Positions 32,161 through 42,733 of a stretch of DNA of 64,000 bases are shown here, piece after piece. The notes beneath the pieces were generated by a model that did no database searches, had not been told where the DNA came from, and worked only from the letters and a program-made list of their open reading frames with translations. Every line of letters starts with the position of its first letter. The first letter of the stretch is position 1. Both the position numbers and the translations under genes were made by a program. Source of the stretch: Entoloma clypeatum (Eukaryota; Basidiomycota; Agaricomycetes; Agaricales; Entolomataceae); NCBI GenBank assembly GCA_963565915.1, contig OY751491.1, positions 62,001-126,000 of the forward strand, written 5' to 3'.

Positions 32161-35100
32161 ATGTCAAGTAGACAATCTTGCCCTTGCTCTAAATGCAATG
32201 GAAAGGAGGTTGCGACACGAACACGACAGAAACACCTAAAAGCGACGCGAGACAATGGAACAGTCCAATCGTTCTCAACTTGGCTGCAAACCTACCCTCC
32301 CAGTCAGCCTGCCCAGCAGTCGCAGTCGCATACTCAAGCCCACCGCGAACCTCTCAATTCTACAGTCCCTCTCAATACTGAGCATGGTCAACGTGCCGCG
32401 GGCAGTGCAGCGGGTATGGGGGGATCTACAGAGCTGGGCAGATTGTTTGAACGACCGAAGAAACGACCTCGAGTAAGCCTATTTCGTAGCACTCAACATA
32501 GTCTAGTTTGCTATTGGAATATGATTTAGATTACTGGTTTTTGCTAGCGCGAAACTATATCGACCCGCACGCCATCTCCTGATCCACAATCGTCCAATCA
32601 ATTGGAAGAAACAGCTGCCCCAGCTCCGGCGGAAGACCTTGCATCACATTATGCATTTCGTGAGGTGGACGAAGGCCCCACCAGTCCGGGGAACGAAACA
32701 GATGATAATTTTGATGCGCCTGAACCTGACAGTCTCACAGATTGGGAAAACCAAGAACGCCAAGAAACTGCTCGCGCAGAAGAGGGACGACAGGCGGAAG
32801 CACGGCGCCGAGCTGCAGATCTCGCTGCACTGCAGGACACTATGCAGTCTACACTCGGTAATGATGCAGAAGAAGAGGACGAAGAGGACCCTATATTTAC
32901 GATCGAAAATGTCCATATTTCGCAGGAATTCATCCGACGAATACGTGCTGCAACACTCGAAAACGGGGGTCTTGATGAGGAAACAATACATCGTCTTCGG
33001 AACCCTCCAGACGAGCTCGTTGATATATCCGACTCCGATATTCGTCTCTCTCTTGATATATTCCTTGCCAGTACCAATGCCTCCGAAAAAGTCTATACAG
33101 ATACTCGAGCAGCTATCCTCCGCCGCTTTCCCGACTGCAACATGCTCTCATTCTACAAGGTCAAAAAACTCGTCGCCGAGCTCAGTGGTGTCATCGCAAT
33201 TGAAGATGATATGTGCATTAATTCGTGTCATGCGTTTGTCGGCCCATTGGCAGATCGTGAAACTTGTATGATATGCAACGAACCTCGCTATGATCCCACA
33301 GAACAAGCTCTTACTGGTGCCAAGGTCCCTCGCCTTCGAGCAACTACCTTCCCTCTTGGACCTCAGCTACAAGCACGACGACGGTGTCCTGAGAGTGCAG
33401 ATGCACTTAGGTATCGTGAACAAAAGTTCAACAGTATCTTTCAGATGTTTGACAGTCTCGAGGCTGGAGACATGGGCGATTTCGTATACGATGATTGCTT
33501 TACTGGCGATGATTTTATTGCTCTCAAGGAGAAGTGCTTTCTTACGACTGACGATACCTGCCTGGCATTCTCCGTCGATGGTGCTCAATTATATCAGAAC
33601 AAGAAATCCGACACTTGGATTGCAATCTGGATCATATTAGATCTCTCTCCAGACGCGCGCTACAAGAAGAGGGGAATTGGACCAAGCACCATCATTCCTG
33701 GGCCCAACAAACTGAAGATGATCGACTCCTACTTCTACCGTGCCCTTCACCACATCTCTGCTTTGCAAAAAGAGAACAATGGAGCTGGCTTTGCCAGTTG
33801 GGATTCATCGATTCAACAGAAAATTTATTCACGCCCAATACTTTGTCTTGGAACTGCCGATGCTGTCGGACTGACAGAATTGGATGGTCGCGTCGGCCAC
33901 CATGGTGCCAGTGGCTGCCGTGTAGGGTGCCCGATGAAAGGGAGACACAAACCACGAAGTGGACATTATCATCCAGCTCACCTCCTTCCAAACAATTATT
34001 CCAATGTCAATGGCAACCATCCTGATATCGACATCCGAACATTGGTCCCGCTCTCTGTCACTGGCTATCAAGAAAATCTCAAGATTGTCGAGAACTCGGT
34101 CGACAAGACTGACTACAAGAGAAACCGAAAACGTACAGGAATCAGTCGACCATGTCTCCTCTTGGGACTTGATCAAAAGCTGATGCTCCCCGTCCCTCGT
34201 TGTTTTACCCTTGACTTGATGCATCTCTTATATCTCAATATTCCTGAACTGCTGATCTCACTATGGCGAGGAACTATGCGAAGGGGTGCCGGCGACGATG
34301 ACAGATGGGAATGGAAAAAACTTACTGGAGAGGTATGGATCACACATGGTCAACATGTTGCCGATGCAGCACAATATTTTCCATCTTCCTTTCACCGACC
34401 ACCGCGCAATCCTGCGGAGAAGATTTCAAGTGGTTACAAAGCAATCGAATACTTCTTATACGTCTTTGGGCTTGGTCCAGCCTATTTCCGGGCTATTCTC
34501 CCGCGAGTCTACTGGCAGAACTTTTGCAAACTGGTCCGTGGTGTGCGCATCGCTCTTCAAAGATCCATCTCTGGTTCTCAAGTTCAGGAAATTCAAACAT
34601 ACCTTTTTCAGTTTGTAGAGGAGTACGAGGCCCTCTACTTTCAACGACGGATCGATCGACTTCACTTTTGTCTACCATGCATTCATTCCTTGATTCATGT
34701 TGCCTCCGAAATCACGCGCGTCGGTCCTGGAGCCTATTCAACTCAATTTACTATGGAACGAACAATTGGAGATCTCGGCCAAGAGATCAGGCAACCATCA
34801 AACCCTTTTGCAAACCTTGCACAAAGAGCTCTACAACGATCACAGATAAATGCTCTGAAAAGCATGTATCCTGAACTTGATTCTACAGATAACAGAAGCC
34901 TCCCTCGTGGATCTCACAATCTTGGAGATGGATATGTCATGCTCCGTCCACGCGACAGGTATCCAAATCCACCGGAAACTGAACAAATTGGAGCTGCTTT
35001 GCGAGCCATCATTCAAACACCTGAATTGAAGGTTTCTCGTTGGGGACGTCTTCGTTTGCCAAATGGTCAGATTGCCCGGAGTCTCTGGGGGGAAGGGAAC

Positions 35101-35513
35101 AAGACTGCTAGGAATGTCCGGATTGCTCGCAATATAAAGGTGTGTTTTATCTATCCCTGATACTGTCAACTTTGTGACCGTGCATGAAGATCCTTCACAA
35201 CAGTGAGATTGCCTATGGCGAAGTACAATTCTACTTCCTTTTCAAGTCCGGTGGTCAGCTCAGTTCATATGCCCTTGTCTCAGTCTATTCACCTCCAAAT
35301 ACTGACATTCTCACTGAATCTTTCGGAACAATATGGGCAAGTTTCTACAAAGGGAGTGACAGTTTTGTTGTTGTCCCGACGTCAGCAATTATTTCAGTCG
35401 TTTCAATGCAGCCACTCCCTCCAAAGTCACCTGAAGAGAATGGCCTTTGGTTCGTCATAGAAAAGTCGGGCTTGGAGGATATGCAACTCAGTGGATATAC
35501 TGACATTGATGAA
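32161..35513 (+). CDS. Tnp2/Plavaka-like transposase, C-terminus displaced by copia
   Basis: Exon 1 (32161-32473) encodes a cysteine-containing N-terminus (CPCSKCNG...). After a 75 bp intron, exon 2 encodes about 860 residues to 35141. A 48 bp intron leads to exon 3, cut at 35513 by the copia LTR. Visible motifs: a zinc-like cluster CINSC...TCMICNEPRY; a catalytic-type block FSVDGAQLYQNKKSDTW; LDQKLMLPVPRCFTLDLMHL; GYKAIEYFLYVFGLGPAYF; and ERTIGDLGQEIRQPSNPF, which together resemble the DDE domain of Tnp2-type transposases. The reading frame resumes after the copia element (TSD ATGAA) and stops at 41320-41322, only seven codons later. So the insertion replaces a very short C-terminal tail, and the protein made up to the LTR lacks almost nothing. 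Confidence 0.85.
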
Positions 35514-35823
35514 TGTTGAAGTTCCACCTGGGCGCTAGCCACAGGTGTACTGAGCAACATAGCTACAGTGGAAGTACTCTACGATACCGCTATGGTCACT
35601 TACATGGTTTGGAGGGGGTAAGGCTAGTGAGAGCGGTTGAGGCTGGTGAGAGCGATGGAGCTGGTTAAGAGTCAAGAGACAACTTGTTGATATTGACAGT
35701 TTCCTGGTCTTATATACCGTACTACTGTTTGTACCAACCAAACAAGTATGTAATGAAGATATGTAAAGGTCACGTGATGTAATTTAATCTAATCTAATCT
35801 ACGTGATGGGAAAAGTTTCAACA
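35514..35823 (-). repeat. Copia 3' LTR
   Basis: 310 bp, TG...CA ends, preceded on the minus strand by the polypurine tract. Confidence 0.95.
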
Positions 35824-35897
35824 CCCCCCCATATTTAGTACATACTTCTAAATACATCTTTACTTTTTCCCACATATATATAGGTACTCTGTTTCGC

Positions 35898-38800
35898 CTA
35901 GTTCTTTATTAATCCGAAGTACGGGATAAACTTGGAAAAGAGGATTTTCCCCAGATTCTTAGTCAAAAGGTCTGCAGGGTTATTCACTCCTTCGATGAAT
36001 TTGACCGTAATAATTCCTTCGGAGACTTTTTCTCTGACGAAGTGGAATCGCACGTCAATGTGCTTGGATCGCTTTTCAGTTACAGGATTGGATGCGATAA
36101 AGACGGAGCCGTTGTTATCTCCATAGATCGGTACTGATCCGATCTGCATTCCAAGTTCGGCAAGCATGCTTCTCAGCCATGTTGCTGCGCGACTGCAATC
36201 TGATAGCGCCATGTACTCTGCTTCTGTAGAAGAGAGGGCGATGGTCTTTTGCGCCGATGATACCCATGTTATCGCTCCAGACGCCAGTGATATGAAGAAG
36301 CCGGTGGTAGACCTCCTCGTGTTTTCATCTGACGCCCAGTCGGAGTCTGTGAATGCATAGATCCCTTTCCCTGAGTCCCCATCGTACATGATCGCGTAAT
36401 TTTTTGTTGCCTTTAAATATCTGCAAATATCCCTAGCCACCTCTAAATGGCGTTTGGTGGGATTTGCGGAAAATTGGGACATTTTGATTACAGCAAAGCA
36501 GATGTCGGGCCTCGTTCCAATCATCAGATATAGGAGTGATCCGATGACGGATTGGTACTTAGATCGGAGTTCTGCATTGGGTTCATCTTCGGACGCCATG
36601 GGTTTGTAGCCCGTAGGGAGTGGAGTATGGGTGGCATTAGATTCGCTCATCCCCATGCATGCCAGAATTTTCTCAAGGTAAGGTACTTGATCAATGAAGA
36701 TCCTCTTCCCACGTTGCCTTATTTGGATTGAGAGAAATTCCTTTGGTTCCCCATCGGGCACTAGGTGACCTAGGTCCCTACATTCCCATGTTGTCATGAA
36801 GGCCTTCTTCTTTTCTAGCGTATATTCCCGGTTTGTGCCGAGAAAAGCAGAGTCGTCGACATAGATGACGGCAATTACAATTTCCCCGTTGGTACTTTTG
36901 TGAATGAATACTCCCGCATCGGAGTGAAGCCGGACAAAGCCAAGCTTTTTCATGGAGGAATCAAGTTCCCTCCACCAGGCTAATGCGGCCTGCTTAAGTC
37001 CATATAGAGCTTTGAATAGTTGGTACACGAGGTGTTCTTTCCCTTTTACTATGTAGCCCTCAGGCTGTCGCATGTAGATGACTTCACGAAGCGTTCCATA
37101 GAGGAAGGCTGATGAGACGTCCAAAAGAGTCATGAACCACCCTTCAAGGGCTGTCAATGCCAGTATTAGTCGGACGGTTTCATATCTTACGACTGGTGAG
37201 AAGATCTGATCAAAGTCGATCCCTTCTACTTGTGAAAATCCTTTTGCAACGAGGCGTGCTTTCAGGCGCCCGTCGGATTTTTCGTTGTAAACCCATTTGT
37301 TCCTTAGAGCTTTCCTTCCTGCAGGCAGGGGTACTAGCTCCGTGATCACCCTGCGGCGTTTGAGCATGTCTAGCTCTTTACGTTCAGCCGCATACCAGTC
37401 TTCTTTATTTGGAAGAGGGTATATGTCTTTATGGGACATTTCAACGATACCAACGTGGACTGATATTGCCTCCATCAGGAGGTCATTCATCCATGCCGTT
37501 TGACCGCCCAATCTCCGTCTTCGATCTAATTTTTCAAGATCAGATGCTGGAGTGTCTTCCCCATAGATGCTTCCTGGCATCTTCCGAACTCGTCGTTCCC
37601 TGATCGGTCGATCTGGTGCTTGCTCGGGTTCCAGAGTGGGTACTCGCGGTTCGTCATCAGGCTCACTGGCAGGCAGTTCGTTGTCTGATTCAGGTTGATC
37701 CTGTTCAATGGGAACTGGGATATGAGGTGTTTCGTTGTGACTATCGTCATTGTTGCTGCCGGGAATGAGATCCTCAAACTCATCAGCCGGCTCTGGGTTT
37801 TCCATTTCTGGGTGGTTTTCTGGCAACGGGTCAATGTGGCATCTAGGGTACTTGCTTTCATCAAAGATAGCTTTCCCGCCCATGAAAATCGTGTTGGTCT
37901 CAGGATCCATGAAGCGGTATCCTTTGACCCCTGGTTTCGATCCGAGATAAATCATCAATTGGGATCTTGATTCCAGGGAGTTCCTACGTTTCTCCTTTGG
38001 GATATATACATATGCCTGACATCCGAATACTCTGACACTAGACATGTCGGGGATCTCATTGGTCACCCTGGAGTAAGGGGTTTTCCATTCAAGACGCTGC
38101 ATGGGGGTTCTGTTGTAGAGAAATGCTGCGTGTTCCAAACAGAATTCCCACCACATGGGCGGTAAGCATGCATCGAAGCGCAATGCCTGAGATTTTTCCC
38201 ATAGTGTTCGATTGATCCTTTCTGCTCTACCATTCTGCTGGTGCTGATATGGGAGCGTGACATCAATCAGAATTCCATGATTGGCAAGTACATCCTTGTA
38301 TTCGTCAAATTCTCCACCTCCATCAACCCGCCACTTTTTAGGGGTAGCGGCAAATTGATTCTGGATCATCGCAAGAAATTGTTTCAGTGCCGTGATGGCG
38401 CCTGACTTCTTTCTAAGCAAGACGACCCAGACATGGGATGAAAAATCGTCCAAAAAGGTAAGGAAATATTTGTACTTATGGTACGATGCTGTGGATATCT
38501 GCTTCAAATCCGAATGGATCAAATCAAAGGGTTTGACAGCCCTTGTCATCGAGTTAGGATAAGATTGATTCGGCATTTTCCCTTTGAGGCACCCCGTGCA
38601 GCTTTCCTGTGATTTCTCACGTACTAACGTCCTGGATACTCCTTTGGTACTAGTGGGAATTTTATTAAGCGCCTGGTCATTTGGGTGGCCAAGACGTTTA
38701 TGCCAGGTTTCAACAGTGATTTCGCTAGAGATCGCGTGGATTTGGTCATAGCGTATTTCAGTGTCTAACCAGTAAATGGTTTGTCTGATGAAATGAGGCG

Positions 38801-40625
38801 AAAACTGTATTTTGTTCAGCCCTTTAGAGATATTAATTTCTCCACGCATTCCATCAACTTTGTAACCATGGTTAAGGAAGACGCCTAGGGACAATAGACG
38901 TGTGTCCATATCCGGAATATAAAATACCGGTCGTAGGAGATGGGTTTTAGTTTCCCCATTCAGGGTATGCCGTACTGGAACGGCCCCAACTCCGAGAATT
39001 TCCAGTTTCTTTCCCTTTGCAGCTGTTTGGACAAATCGCTTAGCCTTGAGAGGCCTGTAATACGCGAAGTCTTTAAACTCATGGGTAAAGTGTAATGATG
39101 CGCCGGAATCTAAGATCCACTGAGCGTGTTCTTTCTCTTTGCAGTGTGTGCAGGACGCAAAATGTTTGGTATATTTTTTGTACAGATCATCGCTAAAGAG
39201 ATCTATACTATCTGCATCGGTACTGGCTAATATATATTCAAACGTCTGTGCGTGATTATTAGCATTTCCCATTTGGTCAAGTTTGAGAGAAGAATGTGAT
39301 GAACCGTCAAGTTCGATCAGCCCATCTTCGAATTGTTCCGGCCCCATCCGCTCGCTTTGATGGTCTATGTCCATCATTTTCAGTGATTCTTCTATCAACG
39401 GGGCTACGCGACGCTGTTTAGCCGGCCTTTCGTCGATGTCAGGAATGATGGTATCTAGGATACGAAGATTCGATCCTGAGGGGCGAGCACCAATGCCGCG
39501 CGCGAGTTTGCGGACATGGTCGTTCTTTTTCCACACGGATGGTTTTCCAGAAGGAAGCCCGGTGTACTGTGACGGAGGGGGGTTCATTCGCTGAAGGAGC
39601 GACTGCATTTTTTGAGAGTCTGGCTGGGCGGTACTCATTGTTTTTCCGCGCCCAGTGACGGTTGTGAAGGCCGGTGTCGGAAGAGGAGGGAAGTGGATGG
39701 CGGGAGCAACGAACTCAACCGTTTCTTCCACATGGTCGGACGCGTTGTCCGCGGTGTTGGCGTTTTTCTTCTGATTGCGCCAGCGTCCTTTTCCCTTCTT
39801 CTTTTCAGAAGCGGTACTATGGTCAGTCGAGTTAGGCTGCTCGTCAGCGTCGTTCTGCGAGGTACTCGGCTTTTGCTGCTTTTCCCATTTGGGGTCCTGC
39901 CCCTTGCGCTTTGTCCCGGAGATTTTCCGGGCCTGCTCGTTGGACGTACGAGTGGACCCAATCGAATACTTGCGCCGGTATTCTGATATGATGCTTTCCG
40001 CGACGGCTTTGTATGTGAAGTCGTCGGCGTCATAGACCTGAAAGAGGGCGGTGGAGAGTGACGACCAGGCGTCGGGAATTGCATTTGCCAGGATCATTGC
40101 CTGCATCAGATCGGGGACATCAAAGTTCGAATCGGCAAGCCGAGCGAAAAGGGACCCCAAGCGTTCAATTTCAGGGACGGGGTCGCGTCCAGAGAGCTTG
40201 TAGGTGGCGGCGGCCTTGAAGTCGCCGAAGATGACAGCCGGGGATACCTTGGAGTAGGCATCCTTTAATGACTTCCAGGCGTCTTTTGAGGAAGTGGCGT
40301 CCTTGATGTGGCGTCTGATCGCCTCGGAGACCTTCAGGCGTATCGCCCCAAGAGCTACGTCGTCGTCCCTGATCCAGGCTTTTTCTTCCTTGCGGAAGCC
40401 GGGTTGGTCAACCGTGGTAGCCAGCACAGGGGGAGCAGTAGCAGTGGCGCCAGGGGTGGAGACTGTGGTGGTGAAGTCGGCGATGACAGGGCGGGGGATG
40501 TCGCCAGAAACAAGGTGCCAGACTCCTTGATGGAGGAGGTAGGACTTCATTTTCTCGGCCCAGCTCCGGTAGTCGATGCCGTCAAAGGCAGTGATTGTGT
40601 CGAGGGCAGAACGAGAGGTAGACAT
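35898..40625 (-). CDS. Copia Gag-Pol polyprotein, intact
   Basis: A single frame of 1575 residues without stops. Order: Gag (DYRSWAEKMKSYLLHQGVW, about residue 17; retrotransposon-gag core to about 230); basic/Ser-rich linker; aspartic protease (WILDSGASLHFTH, about 515); GAG-pre-integrase zinc site (WHKRLGHP ... CTGCLKGK); integrase core with catalytic D (HSDLK), D (WRVDGGGEF) and E (GRAERINRTL); reverse transcriptase of copia type (YNEKSDGRLKARLVAKGFSQ, LDVSSAFLYG, YVDDSAFLG); RNase H (DSDWASDENTRRSTTGF, SSTEAEYMAL, KHIDVRFHFVRE). The domain order protease-integrase-RT-RNase H defines Ty1/copia. No CCHC zinc knuckle is visible in Gag, which is unusual. It should form particles and reverse-transcribe element RNA in the cytoplasm. 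Confidence 0.95.
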   Translation of the reverse strand: MSTSRSALDTITAFDGIDYRSWAEKMKSYLLHQGVWHLVSGDIPRPVIADFTTTVSTPGATATAPPVLATTVDQPGFRKEEKAWIRDDDVALGAIRLKVSEAIRRHIKDATSSKDAWKSLKDAYSKVSPAVIFGDFKAAATYKLSGRDPVPEIERLGSLFARLADSNFDVPDLMQAMILANAIPDAWSSLSTALFQVYDADDFTYKAVAESIISEYRRKYSIGSTRTSNEQARKISGTKRKGQDPKWEKQQKPSTSQNDADEQPNSTDHSTASEKKKGKGRWRNQKKNANTADNASDHVEETVEFVAPAIHFPPLPTPAFTTVTGRGKTMSTAQPDSQKMQSLLQRMNPPPSQYTGLPSGKPSVWKKNDHVRKLARGIGARPSGSNLRILDTIIPDIDERPAKQRRVAPLIEESLKMMDIDHQSERMGPEQFEDGLIELDGSSHSSLKLDQMGNANNHAQTFEYILASTDADSIDLFSDDLYKKYTKHFASCTHCKEKEHAQWILDSGASLHFTHEFKDFAYYRPLKAKRFVQTAAKGKKLEILGVGAVPVRHTLNGETKTHLLRPVFYIPDMDTRLLSLGVFLNHGYKVDGMRGEINISKGLNKIQFSPHFIRQTIYWLDTEIRYDQIHAISSEITVETWHKRLGHPNDQALNKIPTSTKGVSRTLVREKSQESCTGCLKGKMPNQSYPNSMTRAVKPFDLIHSDLKQISTASYHKYKYFLTFLDDFSSHVWVVLLRKKSGAITALKQFLAMIQNQFAATPKKWRVDGGGEFDEYKDVLANHGILIDVTLPYQHQQNGRAERINRTLWEKSQALRFDACLPPMWWEFCLEHAAFLYNRTPMQRLEWKTPYSRVTNEIPDMSSVRVFGCQAYVYIPKEKRRNSLESRSQLMIYLGSKPGVKGYRFMDPETNTIFMGGKAIFDESKYPRCHIDPLPENHPEMENPEPADEFEDLIPGSNNDDSHNETPHIPVPIEQDQPESDNELPASEPDDEPRVPTLEPEQAPDRPIRERRVRKMPGSIYGEDTPASDLEKLDRRRRLGGQTAWMNDLLMEAISVHVGIVEMSHKDIYPLPNKEDWYAAERKELDMLKRRRVITELVPLPAGRKALRNKWVYNEKSDGRLKARLVAKGFSQVEGIDFDQIFSPVVRYETVRLILALTALEGWFMTLLDVSSAFLYGTLREVIYMRQPEGYIVKGKEHLVYQLFKALYGLKQAALAWWRELDSSMKKLGFVRLHSDAGVFIHKSTNGEIVIAVIYVDDSAFLGTNREYTLEKKKAFMTTWECRDLGHLVPDGEPKEFLSIQIRQRGKRIFIDQVPYLEKILACMGMSESNATHTPLPTGYKPMASEDEPNAELRSKYQSVIGSLLYLMIGTRPDICFAVIKMSQFSANPTKRHLEVARDICRYLKATKNYAIMYDGDSGKGIYAFTDSDWASDENTRRSTTGFFISLASGAITWVSSAQKTIALSSTEAEYMALSDCSRAATWLRSMLAELGMQIGSVPIYGDNNGSVFIASNPVTEKRSKHIDVRFHFVREKVSEGIITVKFIEGVNNPADLLTKNLGKILFSKFIPYFGLIKN

Positions 40626-40972
40626 TGTGAATGAATCTAAAAAGGGTTCTCAATCAGTGATGTGTTATGAATATGATTCGAGAAAACAATTGAATGATTC
40701 CTTATGACATATTCCCTTCAGGAATAGCGGTCATGGGAAAACCCTTTATATGTCAGAAACGTATAAGGTGCGATCAACGTTTCCACATGGAGTGTACTAG
40801 GTCAATCCCCTTAGGGACGTCTCATGACAGGTACTTGTTGTAATGACGTTCCCAGGTTCATATGTGAAGAAGTATGACTCAGAACCTAGATCTTTCGATC
40901 GGTTCTTTGCCAACCAGGGTAGAGTGGGCAGGTACTCGCTGTTGCCAGCGTTTCCCAAGTCCCTCTGCTATC

Positions 40973-40986
40973 CGGGGCCCATAACC
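40973..40986 (-). promoter_or_regulatory. Copia primer-binding site (initiator tRNA-Met anticodon arm)
   Basis: The 14 bases next to the 5' LTR read CGGGGCCCATAACC on the plus strand. That is identical to the spliced anticodon stem-loop of the initiator tRNA-Met genes at 2973-3059 and 7905-7999 (CGGGG-CCCATA^A-CC). So the minus-strand RNA is complementary to an internal part of the tRNA, as in Drosophila copia and yeast Ty5, not to its 3' end. Confidence 0.8.
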
Positions 40987-41296
40987 TGTTGAAGTTCCAC
41001 CTGGGCGCTAGCCACAGGTGTACTGAGCAACATAGCTACAGTGGAAGTACTCTACGATACCGCTATGGTCACTTACATGGTTTGGAGGGGGTAAGGCTAG
41101 TGAGAGCGGTTGAGGCTGGTGAGAGCGATGGAGCTGGTTAAGAGTCAAGAGACAACTTGTTGATATTGACAGTTTCCTGGTCTTATATACCGTACTACTG
41201 TTTGTACCAACCAAACAAGTATGTAATGAAGATATGTAAAGGTCACGTGATGTAATTTAATCTAATCTAATCTACATGATGGGAAAAGTTTCAACA
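40987..41296 (-). repeat. Copia 5' LTR
   Basis: 310 bp, differing from the 3' LTR at one base. It would hold the promoter for minus-strand transcription. Confidence 0.95.
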
Positions 41297-41549
41297 ATGA
41301 ACGCGTGGCAGCAGAGATTTGATACATTGCCGAAAGCTGAATGATACAATAAATATAACACTTCGAAATCCACCATGATTACTACTACTTTTCTTATTCC
41401 AACGAGCGTCACACCGCCCAACCTCTCAGGGCCACTCGAGGAAATCTCGAAGCAGATGACGAGAACAGAATACAGTTCATTGGATGACAGTGCACCGAAG
41501 CAGAACTACAATTACAATTACGGGATAATATGTACTATGCATAGCAGAA

Positions 41550-42520
41550 CTAAAAGAAAGATTTCTTGCCGTCAACTTCATGCTCGGGTTTGGCATCTGT
41601 TTCGACGAGTGTCTCAGTGCTGATGTCTGCTCGAAGCTGGGAAGATGAATCAGAAAATATTGAGAGGACTATTGATCTTGAGAACGTACTGTATTTCTGT
41701 CGAACAAAGCCTCTACTTCTTGAGCCACGACGTCAATATTGTTAACGTGGAACGCTACGAACGCCTCAGTTCCAGGGCTAGGCGGGCCAATGAATGACGT
41801 GAGGTCTGGTGCGGTGGATTCGGAGAAGCTGGTTTGCAGTTGCGAGAGCGTTAGAGAGTTGTGGTCAGACGCCAAGCTGTCATCCAAGAGAAGTGTTCCT
41901 GAGAAGGTGGCTTGAGAATTTTCACAAGAGAAGCCGTCTTCTTCGTCTTTGCCATGGGTGTCTTGGTAGATGTCATCTTCGTCGCGGGGCGAAGTGCCCA
42001 TCACAAAGTGGTATGACTGTAGGGCTCGAGCCACATGATAATCCTCAGGTGTCTAAAGATAATGAGAGGAAGAATAAATGCTGAATTGAAAGTATACACA
42101 CAAAATCGGGATATGGCCACTTCCTCTCCAACACCATCCCATTTGAACGAACTATCCTGTGTATCACAGGAAGATCGGGACACCAGTCAAAATCAGCGCT
42201 CAAGTTGGTTGCCCGCAGTCGGTTCTCGTGAAGAACCCTTTCATGAGCCCTGCAAACATTAAAATGATGAAAAAGCCTCTGATCATACCACGAGGTTGGA
42301 TACCTCAATCGGCTGAGTTCACGAGCCATTTCCAAAGGAGCCGGATTAGGGCTCTGCATGAGCGTCTTGATATCTGTCTGCTGTACAGCGGCAAGGAAAT
42401 TTTCTTCGTCGTAGTACGGATTGTATGTGTTGCTGCCAGTACAAGCTTGCGGGACGCCATAATGGGAGTCATGTGGAGTGATACAGATGCGTCGCGCTCA
42501 TTTTTTGGTCGTGCTCATCG
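41550..42520 (-). CDS. Transposon-borne gene of unknown function (minus strand)
   Basis: Three exons can be joined in frame on the minus strand. The first contains GVPQACTGSNTYNPYYDEENFLAAVQ and HHFNVCRAHERVLHENRLRA. A GT-AG intron near 42060 is followed by TPEDYHVARALQSYHFVMG and an acidic Ser/Thr-rich region. A second intron (GTACGT ... CTTCCCAG) near 41640 leads to the last exon ending KKSFF with a stop at 41552-41550. The 5' end is unresolved, because the frame is closed upstream of about 42500 and another exon is likely. No known domain was recognised. Intact splicing and lack of stops suggest a functional protein of this transposon, possibly an accessory DNA-binding factor like TnpA of CACTA elements; that role is inference. 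Confidence 0.6.
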
Positions 42521-42733
42521 TCTCTCTCTTTCTCCTTCCACTGCCTCAAACAACGTTCGTAATGTGGCAACCAGCACAACCACAATCATCATTCTCAACA
42601 CCTCCTCTGGTTTCCCACCCTCTTCTTATCCTCATGATCATGCTGGTGTCGGGGCAGCGGTGCCAGGTTCCTCCGAGGTTGTTCTTATTTCGCATATTCA
42701 GTTTGTTAGACGACTGACCTAATATTCTCTTAG

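Larger units (their letters stand above)
35514..41296 (-). mobile_element. Complete Ty1/copia retrotransposon
   Basis: The two 310 bp LTRs (35514-35823 and 40987-41296) begin TGTTGAAG and end TTTCAACA. By my reading they differ at a single position (ACGTGATGGG versus ACATGATGGG). The target duplication is ATGAA (35509-35513 and 41297-41301). Coding is on the minus strand, so the 5' LTR is the right-hand one. A polypurine tract (ATATGGGGGGG on the minus strand, 35824-35834) adjoins the 3' LTR and a primer-binding site adjoins the 5' LTR. All parts needed for retrotransposition are present. Confidence 0.95.
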
